From Shewanella xiamenensis (lineage in GTDB: Bacteria > Pseudomonadota > Gammaproteobacteria > Enterobacterales > Shewanellaceae): 64,000 bases of DNA. A model generated the notes under the pieces. The model worked only from the letters and a program-made list of their open reading frames with translations. It was not told where the DNA came from and did not search any database. This document shows positions 9,046 to 16,919 of this stretch, one piece after another; the first letter of the stretch is position 1, and each line of letters begins with the position of its first letter. Where the stretch lies: the NCBI RefSeq assembly GCF_014647135.1, contig NZ_BMOP01000009.1:110957-174956 (forward strand), written 5' to 3'. Made by a program: the position numbers and the translations under genes.

Positions 9046-10014
9046 TTACTGAATATTTTCTTCGTCGCCAAATTGGCCTTGGAACAGTACAGACGATAAG
9101 TAACGCTCTGCAGCTGAAGGTAGGATAACCACAATGTTTTTATCCGCAAACTCTGGCAGAGCCGCGATGCGGTTCGCCGCAACCACAGCAGCACCAGAAG
9201 AAATACCGACTAAAATGCCTTCTTCTTGCATTAAGCGGCGCGCCATGTCGATGGCTTCATCGTTGGTGACGGTTTCTACGCGATCGATCAACTCAAGATC
9301 TAAGTTGCCAGGGATAAAACCTGCGCCAATACCTTGAATTTTGTGTGGACCCGGTTGCACAGGTAATCCCGCCAGAGTCTGGGTGATAACTGGCGAGTCA
9401 GCGGGCTCTACCGCAACAGAAGTAATGGCTTTGCCTGCGACTTTTTTCAGGTAACGGCTCACGCCAGTGATGGTACCACCTGTACCCACGCCCGCAACAA
9501 ACACATCCACAGCACCATCGGTATCGTTCCAGATCTCTGGACCTGTGGTTTTTTCGTGGATTTCAGGGTTTGCAGGGTTATTAAACTGCTGCAGCATAAT
9601 GTATTTTTCAGGCGCTGATTGACGGATTTCTTCCGCTTTATCGATAGCACCTTTCATGCCTTTTGCGCCTTCGGTCAGCACTAGGTTTGCACCTAAGGCT
9701 TTAAGCAGTTTACGACGCTCTAGGCTCATAGTGTTTGGCATAGTTAATGTCAGCTTGTAACCACGGGCGGCCGCCACATAGGCTAAGGCAATCCCAGTGT
9801 TACCTGAGGTAGGCTCAATCAGTTCGTGATCTTTGGTGAGCAGGCCTTTTTTCTCGGCATCCCAAATCATATTGGCACCGATACGGCATTTGACACTGAA
9901 ACTTGGATTACGTGCTTCGACCTTTGCCAGCACTTTACCTTGGCTTACGCGGTTTAAACGCACTAACGGGGTGTTGCCAATAGTATATGAATTGTCTTCG
10001 AAAATTTTGCTCAT
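9046..10014 (-). CDS. cysK: Cysteine synthase A (O-acetylserine sulfhydrylase)
   Basis: This cytoplasmic PLP enzyme makes cysteine from O-acetylserine and sulfide. The PLP-binding lysine lies in [14 protein letters not shown]. The substrate loop is [13 protein letters not shown] (the TSGNTG signature). The phosphate-binding glycine loop is [13 protein letters not shown]. The length of 322 is typical. AGGAG lies about ten bases before the ATG at 10014. The C-terminus ends in a Gln (NIQ) rather than the usual tail. In E. coli cysK is next to cysZ; here about 6 kb of other genes separate them. CysB control is expected from family knowledge, but I did not pick a site. Confidence 0.95.
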   Translation of the reverse strand: MSKIFEDNSYTIGNTPLVRLNRVSQGKVLAKVEARNPSFSVKCRIGANMIWDAEKKGLLTKDHELIEPTSGNTGIALAYVAAARGYKLTLTMPNTMSLERRKLLKALGANLVLTEGAKGMKGAIDKAEEIRQSAPEKYIMLQQFNNPANPEIHEKTTGPEIWNDTDGAVDVFVAGVGTGGTITGVSRYLKKVAGKAITSVAVEPADSPVITQTLAGLPVQPGPHKIQGIGAGFIPGNLDLELIDRVETVTNDEAIDMARRLMQEEGILVGISSGAAVVAANRIAALPEFADKNIVVILPSAAERYLSSVLFQGQFGDEENIQ

Positions 10015-10260
10015 GGATTGCTTGCTCCTATGTTTGCACTACTGAATCATAATCACCTGTGGCGCATTTAGAAGTGATTGTTTGTTCTTCTTTATTCGAT
10101 TTGGTTATTAAAGGTAATTCTGTTATTTCGCAAAGCCGGATTGGCACTGACGTTAACTGTGTTAACCTCTTGCTAACATCAATAAAAATAACCTGTAAAT
10201 CAGAATAACCACTTGATGTGTCACTTATAAAACTTCTATCGGAATCGGATTGCTACCCAC

Positions 10261-11553
10261 ATGAAGCAACAACAAACGGACTTGGGCAAAGATCCAAGAA
10301 CTATGGTCACCCCTAAGGCATTCACTATTGCCGAATCGGTACTTTACACCCCATTAGCGACGCCATTTAAGCGTGCGCTGGCGATGTTAATCGATGGTTT
10401 ATTTATCACTATTTTAGCCGAACAAATGGATTGGCTGTTTGTTCTGCTGGTGGTGGGGATTATTTATATTGAAAAACGTAGCCGCCAGTTTGGCCGCTTT
10501 CTCAAATGGGGCCTCTATGCCGCCATGCTAGGGTTAATGCTCTTTAGCTCGGCGGGGAATTTGTGGGATTTGCATCAATCCAATCAATCCACCCGCGACA
10601 AGGTCTCCGCGCCCCAGGATAGTAAGACTGTTGTTAAGGCGATTCCTGGCCTTGTCTCCCTCGGACTCTGTGAAAATACGGATTGTGCCCGTGAACAAAT
10701 CCGTTCTTTGCAACAGACGCTCGAAACTCAGACGCTGGAAAATGTACCCATTGAGGGCATGTCGGCACCTGAGCGCCGCGATATGGTATTAGATACTTTA
10801 GCTAGCACGGATTTATCCGAGGCTGATAAAACGCAGTTACGTGATGAAATCATGGCGGGCACTCTCTGGCCCGAGGTGAAAGTGTTTGAAGTCACTCTCG
10901 ATTCAGCCACGGATTCAACAACACCATCACAATCACCAAAGCCAAGTCATTTGCTTGATGACAAGCTTGAACGTAGGGCGAACCCAGTGTCTGAACCACA
11001 AGCCGATGGATTAGCTAACGCGCATACCGATAAACAAGCCGCAGATGAAGATCTTAATTCCGTGCGTCAAACGGAAAGTAACAACACCGAAAACGCCGAT
11101 GAGGAGGAAAGTGATACCCGCAGTGTGCTGGCGTGGATTAAAGGCTTTATGAGCGATATGGGCTTAGGGTTTGGTTGGGCGGCATTTTACTTTACCGTGT
11201 TTACCGCCAAATTTGATGGTCAGACCTTAGGTAAAAAACTATTAGGTATTCGCGTTATTCAACTTGATGGCGCTAAAATCAGCCTTTGGACCGCTTTTGG
11301 CCGTTATGGTGGCTATGCGGCGGGCTTTACGACAGGCTTACTTGGCTTTATCCAGATTTTTTGGGATGCCAATCGGCAGGGGATCCAAGATAAAATATCT
11401 TCCACAGTCGTGATAGACTTAGCGCAAATGCATAAAAAGCAACAATTAGAGCAGCAACAGGCGCAGGCTGAACACGCATTAGCCGCCGTGCCAACACAGA
11501 ATAATGCGACGTCTGCTCACCTTACAACAAGCACCCGTTCGGAGCACCTATGA
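10261..11553 (+). CDS. RDD-family membrane protein with a large inserted domain
   Basis: RDD proteins are small inner-membrane proteins of poorly known, possibly transport-related, function. Here the family signature is split. The first part (residues 31-100) carries FKRALAMLIDGL, with R38 and D45, and three hydrophobic segments. The second part (about 300-390) carries DGQTLGKKLLGIRVI, a helix pair, and RQGIQDKISSTVVI. Between them is a hydrophilic, acidic, low-complexity insert of about 190 residues, with a tail of Gln- and Ala-rich sequence at the end. The product is 430 residues, against roughly 150-250 for simple RDD proteins. It overlaps the next gene by four bases (ATGA), so the two are probably translationally coupled. 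No strong ribosome site precedes the ATG. Confidence 0.75.
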   Translation: MKQQQTDLGKDPRTMVTPKAFTIAESVLYTPLATPFKRALAMLIDGLFITILAEQMDWLFVLLVVGIIYIEKRSRQFGRFLKWGLYAAMLGLMLFSSAGNLWDLHQSNQSTRDKVSAPQDSKTVVKAIPGLVSLGLCENTDCAREQIRSLQQTLETQTLENVPIEGMSAPERRDMVLDTLASTDLSEADKTQLRDEIMAGTLWPEVKVFEVTLDSATDSTTPSQSPKPSHLLDDKLERRANPVSEPQADGLANAHTDKQAADEDLNSVRQTESNNTENADEEESDTRSVLAWIKGFMSDMGLGFGWAAFYFTVFTAKFDGQTLGKKLLGIRVIQLDGAKISLWTAFGRYGGYAAGFTTGLLGFIQIFWDANRQGIQDKISSTVVIDLAQMHKKQQLEQQQAQAEHALAAVPTQNNATSAHLTTSTRSEHL

Positions 11554-12671
11554 AACAGGTCGTTATTTCTGGCAGCGGTTTATTTACGCCGCCACACAGT
11601 ATTTCAAATGAAGCTTTGGTGGAGAGCTTCAACGCCTATGTCGATATGTTTAACCTTGAAAATGCTGGATTAATTGAGCAGGGCCATGTCGCGCCGCTGT
11701 CTTATTCTTCCAGTGAGTTTATCGAGAAAGCCTCGGGCATCAAGCACAGATATGTGATGGTTAAAGACGGTATTCTCGATCCTGAAATCATGATGCCGCT
11801 TATCCCTGAGCGCAGCAGTGACGAGTTATCCATGCAGGCCGAAATTGGGGTTGAGGCGGCATTGATGGCACTGAAACAAGCGGACGTGAAGGCCGAGCAA
11901 ATCGATTTAGTGATTGTTGCCTGTGCTTATACGCAGCGCGCTTACCCGGCGATGGCGATTGAAATCCAGCGGGCACTCGGTACCCGTGGCTATGGTTACG
12001 ATATGCAGGTTGCCTGTTCTTCGGCCACCTTTGCCATTGTGGCCGCTGCCAATGCGATTGCGACGGGCTCGGCTTCACGGGTGTTAGTGATTAATCCCGA
12101 AATTTGTTCGGCGCAAGTGAATTACCGTGACCGTGACAGTCACTTTATCTTCGGGGATGTCGCGACCGCTATGGTGCTTGAAGAGCAAAGCCTAGTGGCC
12201 GCGAGTAAAGGCTTTAACATTGTTTCAAGCCGTTGTTTTACCGACTACTCGAACAATATTCGCAGTAATTTTGGCTTTCTCAATCGCTGCGATCCAAGTT
12301 CGGCGCATCAGGCAGATAAGCTATTCCACCAACAAGGACGCAAAGTCTTTAAAGAACTGTTGCCGATGATTTATCAGCATTTAGATGAGCATCTGGCCGA
12401 GCAATCCCTCACGCCGCAGTCCTTTAAGCGTTTGTGGTTGCATCAAGCCAACATCAATATGAACCTGTTTGTGGTGAAAAAACTGCTAGGGGATGAGGTG
12501 ACGCCCGATCAGGCGCCCGTGGTGCTCGATGAGTATGCCAATACCGCTTCCGCCGGGTCTGTGATTGCTTTCCATAAATATTCCGCTGACTTTAATGCGG
12601 GCGATTTAGGGCTATTAAGCTCTTTTGGTGCGGGTTACTCCATCGGTAGTGTGATTTTGCAAAAACGCTAA
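11550..12671 (+). CDS. Beta-ketoacyl-ACP synthase III family enzyme (FabH-like, long form)
   Basis: A thiolase-fold enzyme that condenses an acyl-CoA with malonyl-ACP. The catalytic triad is visible: C156 in DMQVACSSATF, H298 in LWLHQANINM and N331 in EYANTASAGSV. A glycine-rich SSFGAGYSIGSV ends the fold. At 373 residues it is longer than E. coli FabH (317); the extra sequence lies near residues 25-90 (NAYVDMFNLENAGLIEQG... through MMPLIPERSSDE). It resembles the PA3286-type synthases, known to take medium-chain acyl-CoA from beta-oxidation into fatty acid synthesis, but that is a family-level guess. It is coupled to the upstream RDD gene and ends in a strong terminator. Confidence 0.8.
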   Translation: MKQVVISGSGLFTPPHSISNEALVESFNAYVDMFNLENAGLIEQGHVAPLSYSSSEFIEKASGIKHRYVMVKDGILDPEIMMPLIPERSSDELSMQAEIGVEAALMALKQADVKAEQIDLVIVACAYTQRAYPAMAIEIQRALGTRGYGYDMQVACSSATFAIVAAANAIATGSASRVLVINPEICSAQVNYRDRDSHFIFGDVATAMVLEEQSLVAASKGFNIVSSRCFTDYSNNIRSNFGFLNRCDPSSAHQADKLFHQQGRKVFKELLPMIYQHLDEHLAEQSLTPQSFKRLWLHQANINMNLFVVKKLLGDEVTPDQAPVVLDEYANTASAGSVIAFHKYSADFNAGDLGLLSSFGAGYSIGSVILQKR

Positions 12672-12677
12672 ATCGAC

Positions 12678-12709
12678 AAAAGCCCCATTGCCAGCAATGG
12701 GGCTTTTGC
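12678..12709 (+). terminator. Terminator of the RDD-KAS III pair
   Basis: The 13-base perfect stem aaaagccccattg (12678-12690) pairs with caatggggctttt (12695-12707) over the loop ccag. It begins seven bases after the stop codon. Confidence 0.85.
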
Positions 12710-12843
12710 TTTTATATCAGCACATTGGTTAAACGGCTTGATGCCGTACCTTAACCGAAAATGCCTTTAATCAGTACTAGACCGTTTGCAGTCTTGATAG
12801 CACTTTCTTTATAGCCTCAATTCAGATACCAGAGCCAATAACG

Positions 12844-13293
12844 ATGACGCTTTTTTATCCCGATTCGGATATTCCGTTCCATCCCAATCCTGGCTGGTTT
12901 CTTGGCGCCTTTAATTGTTATGACCGCGAGGAAACGCTCGGGGAAATACTCAATCGCTACGATCCTTTAGATCCCGCGCAGCTGCAAGCGCTGTACGATG
13001 CTTATGTATTTGATGAGTTTGGTGAACAGTTGGGATTTACCTCCGTCCACAGGGTCGCGATGGCGACGAATTTAATCGCTGCGCTGAGCGAGACAAAGCA
13101 TGATTTTGCCGCCTATTTAGCGATTCATGAGAGCGAGGAGGAATGGTGTTTTCCTTCAGCGTGGGCATTCCCGCGGCCACGCTATCCCTTTGAACAGGCG
13201 TATCTTGCGCTGCTGCGGCATTGGAGCGCAGATCTCACCGCAATGGGGATTGCGCTTCCCAGCCCAAGCTTATTGGGTATCCATGAGTCTTAG
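12844..13293 (+). CDS. Small protein of unknown function
   Basis: I do not recognise this 149-residue protein. It is soluble, acidic and rich in aromatic residues. Notable parts are FYPDSDIPFHPNPGWFLGAFNCYDREETLGEILNR and the later ESEEEWCFPSAWAFPRPRYP. It has no signal peptide, membrane segment or known catalytic motif. Codon use matches its neighbours and it ends before a clear terminator, which supports a real gene. It stands alone between the KAS III gene and the convergent DUF5916 gene. Confidence 0.65.
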   Translation: MTLFYPDSDIPFHPNPGWFLGAFNCYDREETLGEILNRYDPLDPAQLQALYDAYVFDEFGEQLGFTSVHRVAMATNLIAALSETKHDFAAYLAIHESEEEWCFPSAWAFPRPRYPFEQAYLALLRHWSADLTAMGIALPSPSLLGIHES

Positions 13294-13306
13294 TTAGAAT
13301 CCCGAT

Positions 13307-13336
13307 TTAAGCCCACAAGCCTTGTTGTGGGCTTTA
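13307..13336. terminator. Bidirectional terminator after the small unknown gene
   Basis: The stem aagcccacaa (13309-13318) pairs with ttgtgggctt (13325-13334). It lies between two convergent stop codons. T-runs are short on both sides. Confidence 0.65.
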
Positions 13337-13352
13337 TGCTAAACCTTTCAGC

Positions 13353-15749
13353 CTAGAGCAACCAGGCGTAGCTTAGCTTCATAAAATAGGTCTTCTCGTC
13401 CCGAGTGAGCCGCGTGAGTTCATCATCCGAGGTTAAACTGTCGGAATAGCCCAAATAGAACACGCTCTGGGGATTGAGTTTGTAGCCGTAGAGGATTTCA
13501 TTGCCTAAGTGCGCCGCTTCGCTATCGGGCGACGAATACAAATACTGCGTAAGATTACGCTCGATTTGGGTGTAAATGCTCGATAGGCGAATAAAGCTGT
13601 GCAGACTCAGTTGCCAGTGTAGGCGCACATCCGAAAGGTTTGCGGTAAAGAGTTTATCCTGCTCGACCTCCATATGTTGATAAAGATGAGAAATCTCCAC
13701 CGATAAACCGTTGGCGATTTTCCAGTTCAATATTGGATTGATTAAGGTCTTTGTGCCTAATCTATCATTGAGAAAATCAATCTCATCGCCGTAATGGATC
13801 TCCAGCTCAAGGCTGAGGGCTGAAATCGGCGTAATGGCTCCGTAAAGCCAGCCTTGAGTTTCCTCATATTGATTGCTGTTACCTATTACGGCGAGTTGCG
13901 CTGTATTATGGCGTGGTCCGACCCGCTCACGGGTTTCTACCCCAAAGGACAATTCACTTTGTAGTGCGCCATACATTTCCCAAAAGATCTCAAATTCTTG
14001 CTCGAGCTGTTCTCCCGCTTGATTGTGGGTGATATCCCAGTCACCGCCAAATTTTATCTTGTTAAACACCACTTGCGGATACCAAATTAAGCCACCGCCA
14101 GCCATAAAGGTGCGATAGTCAATTTTCTCTACAAAGCCCAAATCGGCACGAAAATGAGGGGAAACATCGTGATATTCGCTGTAGGCAAACCAATCGCGGG
14201 CATTGTGTTCATAGGTAAGTTGATACAAGGCGCCACTAAAATCTTCATCTGATTGGCTACGTAATACTTGTTCATTCACTTGGCATAGGCCAAATTCACA
14301 GTTTAAGGGTGTTTGACCGCAGAGTAGCCCTTCTGTGAGTTCTCCCTCCACATTGCCACAAAATTGTTGGTACAGGGCTGTGGGGTAACGTGTCTGGGAA
14401 TGGGCGACCTGAGCAGTAAGTATATCTTGCTCAGTAGGCTGGTATTTGGCATCTAAACTTATCACATAATTGTGGTAATCATTATTATCATCGGTTTGTG
14501 CAGCAAATTCAGTCAGTTGATTGTCGGCACTGCTCTTTGCCGTGATAAGACCCCCAAAGGAAAAGGTTTTATCCATATCGAAGCGGTAACGCGCAGCCAG
14601 ATTGAGGCTTTCCTCTGTTAATGAGGCGACCTCAGAACTTAAATTACCCGGCATTAAAAAGGTGGCTTGACTGTCATTGGCGGCCAGCAGTGCCCAGGTG
14701 TGTTGCTCGGTTTGGCTGGTGAGTTTGAGTCCGTAATCCGGTGATACGATATTGCGGGTATGTAGCAGATTCACTTGGGTATCGAAGTAGTCTTTATTAT
14801 CGAGGAAGAAGGGGCGTTTTTCGTCGTAAAACAATGCGAAAGTACTGTTAATATCGAGCTGACCCGCATCGGATTCGACTTGAGAGAAATCGGGGTTAAT
14901 GGTTGCATTCAACAAGGTGCGGGCATTCATTCCCCAGCGTAAATCAAACCCCGGTTCATAGTCCGTATCTGTTTGCCAACCATGTGCAGTTTTATGTTCA
15001 TTGCGAGTTGCTACAAAAGCGGGAGTAATTTGCAGATCTTGCCCTTGCTTGGCGGAGGCTAAGCCCGTGGCGACGCCGAGCTGACAGAGCTGGCAACTGA
15101 TGTTGCGGTCAATTTTATGGGTGGAGAGACGATGGTTTTCATTACGTGGATAGTAGCGAATAAGCTCAAATCCCCAGTCTTGAATGGGCTTTTTATCGTC
15201 AAAGTTGAATAGCCGTAATGGCAGTTCGACTTCCACCTGATAGCCATCTGCGGTGATTTTACCGGCGGTTTTCCAAATGCCATCCCACGCTTCGCTCTCT
15301 TCGCCCGTGAGTTCATTCTCTATCGAGTCTAGTTGCACGCCCAGCGGGTTGATAAAAAACTGATAGGCCAAGCGTGCGTTATTGAGGGTATCGAGTTTGA
15401 TCCCCACCAGATCATCACCCCAGAGATTATCCCTGTCCTTGAGAGTGGCACGAATGCGTTGAGGCTGACTGTCTTTGGCGATAAAGGCCACAAATAGGCT
15501 GGTTTGGGTGGCGTAGATTCTGGCCTCGGTATAAACCGGAGCGGCAGTGTTTTCTCCGGGCTGAGTCTCATAGCGTAACTCGGCCAGCGCCGCCTGCTGC
15601 CACACTGCCTCATCAAATTCACCATCAATCTCGGCGGTATCCGTTAAGGTTGGAATCGTTAACTGAAATTGGCTAACTGAGCCGGCCTGACTCGGTAAGC
15701 TCAGAAACATCATGCTCGATAGCAGAAAGGGGAGAAACGTCTTCAACAA
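13353..15749 (-). CDS. CBM9-like/DUF5916 outer-membrane-type protein
   Basis: A secreted protein with a signal peptide (KTFLPFLLSSMMFLSLPSQA). A carbohydrate-binding-family-9-like domain follows at about residues 30-220; TAEIDGEFDEAVWQQA is its opening motif and KDRDNLWGDDLVGIKLDT follows. The remaining 550 residues are alternating, Tyr- and Trp-rich strands resembling an outer-membrane barrel, as in DUF5916 proteins (DINSTFALFYDEKRPFFLDNKD is a good family match). The start is a TTG; a second TTG, three bases downstream, gives a protein beginning M-K-T-F. Function is unknown for the family. It has no enzyme or transporter partner here. Confidence 0.8.
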   Translation of the reverse strand: MLKTFLPFLLSSMMFLSLPSQAGSVSQFQLTIPTLTDTAEIDGEFDEAVWQQAALAELRYETQPGENTAAPVYTEARIYATQTSLFVAFIAKDSQPQRIRATLKDRDNLWGDDLVGIKLDTLNNARLAYQFFINPLGVQLDSIENELTGEESEAWDGIWKTAGKITADGYQVEVELPLRLFNFDDKKPIQDWGFELIRYYPRNENHRLSTHKIDRNISCQLCQLGVATGLASAKQGQDLQITPAFVATRNEHKTAHGWQTDTDYEPGFDLRWGMNARTLLNATINPDFSQVESDAGQLDINSTFALFYDEKRPFFLDNKDYFDTQVNLLHTRNIVSPDYGLKLTSQTEQHTWALLAANDSQATFLMPGNLSSEVASLTEESLNLAARYRFDMDKTFSFGGLITAKSSADNQLTEFAAQTDDNNDYHNYVISLDAKYQPTEQDILTAQVAHSQTRYPTALYQQFCGNVEGELTEGLLCGQTPLNCEFGLCQVNEQVLRSQSDEDFSGALYQLTYEHNARDWFAYSEYHDVSPHFRADLGFVEKIDYRTFMAGGGLIWYPQVVFNKIKFGGDWDITHNQAGEQLEQEFEIFWEMYGALQSELSFGVETRERVGPRHNTAQLAVIGNSNQYEETQGWLYGAITPISALSLELEIHYGDEIDFLNDRLGTKTLINPILNWKIANGLSVEISHLYQHMEVEQDKLFTANLSDVRLHWQLSLHSFIRLSSIYTQIERNLTQYLYSSPDSEAAHLGNEILYGYKLNPQSVFYLGYSDSLTSDDELTRLTRDEKTYFMKLSYAWLL

Positions 15750-15862
15750 CTGGGCCCAAAATAATCCGTAAATTACGCGCAGTGTGCCAGAAGTTTTGAG
15801 TTAACAAGAATGAGTAATTGTTACAAGGATTGTATTTAAATTGGATTGAGTTAGAGCCAAAG

Positions 15863-15889
15863 CGCACTGGATGGCATGCATCCAGTGCG
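15863..15889. repeat. Strong inverted repeat after cysZ
   Basis: The 11-base perfect arms cgcactggatg and catccagtgcg flank a five-base loop. It lies 10 bases downstream of the cysZ stop on the minus strand. No good T-run follows, so it may be an RNA-stabilising hairpin or a weak terminator rather than a typical one. Confidence 0.55.
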
Positions 15890-15899
15890 ATAAGGAGGA

Positions 15900-16679
15900 T
15901 TATTCAGGTGCGACCACAGGATTACGGTAGGCTTCACGGTACTTATCGACCCACATGGCGGTGGCGCCACAAATAGCCACAGGCATCACAATAAAGTTCA
16001 CCACAGGGATCATCGAAAACAGTGTCACTGTTGCGCCAAAGCTGAAACTGGTGCCGCGGGTTTGATTCAGTGCAAAGCGCATATCCTTGAAGCTCACCTT
16101 GTGGTTATCGAAGGGATAGTCGCAGTATTGAATCGCCATCATCCAAGCGCTGAATAAAAACCACAGAATAGGCGCCAAGGTTTGCCCGACCATTGGCACT
16201 AAAAATAGCAGTAAAAATACCAATGCACGGGGCAGATAGTATTTCAGCTTGATCCATTCACGGCCAAGAATGCGCGGTAAGTCTTTGACTAAGTCCATGC
16301 CTGAACCGGTATGCATGGGTTTGCCGGTTAATAGTTGTTCAACCTTTTCGGCCAGTAAGCCATTAAAAGGCGCGGCTAGCCAGTTCATCACTGAGCTAAA
16401 CACAAAGGCTAGCATCACCAACATAGTGACAACCGCCAGTGGCCAGAGCAGAAAGTTAAGCCAGCTTAAATACTCAGGCAGTTGGGCATTCATCCAAGTA
16501 AAGAGCAGATCGAGCTGACCGACAGCCACATAAATTACGGCGGCAAAAAGTAACAGGTTAATCATTAAAGGAATAAATACAAAAGTACGAAGACCTTTAC
16601 GTGTGATCAAACCAAAGCCATCGAGAAAATAATTCACACCACTTTTAGCCTGTGAGGGCGAGGGAAATTTCTGTGTCAT
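15900..16679 (-). CDS. cysZ: Sulfate transporter CysZ
   Basis: An inner-membrane protein that imports sulfate for cysteine synthesis. It begins with SGVNYFLDGFGLITRKGLRTFVFIPLMINLLLF, the usual CysZ opening with a first membrane helix, and has four to six hydrophobic segments in all. LAAPFNGLLAEKVEQLLTG in the middle and YCDYPFDNHKVSFKDMR are strong family marks. I chose the ATG at 16679, which gives 259 residues (E. coli 253); an upstream start would add 26 residues with no family resemblance. It is divergent from smc. Confidence 0.9.
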   Translation of the reverse strand: MTQKFPSPSQAKSGVNYFLDGFGLITRKGLRTFVFIPLMINLLLFAAVIYVAVGQLDLLFTWMNAQLPEYLSWLNFLLWPLAVVTMLVMLAFVFSSVMNWLAAPFNGLLAEKVEQLLTGKPMHTGSGMDLVKDLPRILGREWIKLKYYLPRALVFLLLFLVPMVGQTLAPILWFLFSAWMMAIQYCDYPFDNHKVSFKDMRFALNQTRGTSFSFGATVTLFSMIPVVNFIVMPVAICGATAMWVDKYREAYRNPVVAPE

Positions 16680-16919
16680 ATCGTCATTCCAAAAAGTTGA
16701 GATACAGCGCGGGAGACAGATAACTGCGATTGTGATCAACTCGTCGCGAGATGACAAGCTAAAAGCCGCATGAATTCAATAAAAAGCGTTACAAAATGCA
16801 GCTTGCTTTGCTAAAGTTGGCCTCAGAATTCTATGACACGACTCGGGCTAATATTGGCCTGCACCGATATCTGCCATCGCCCTGATGGCTTTTTAAACTG
16901 AGACGCGCTAACTGGCACT

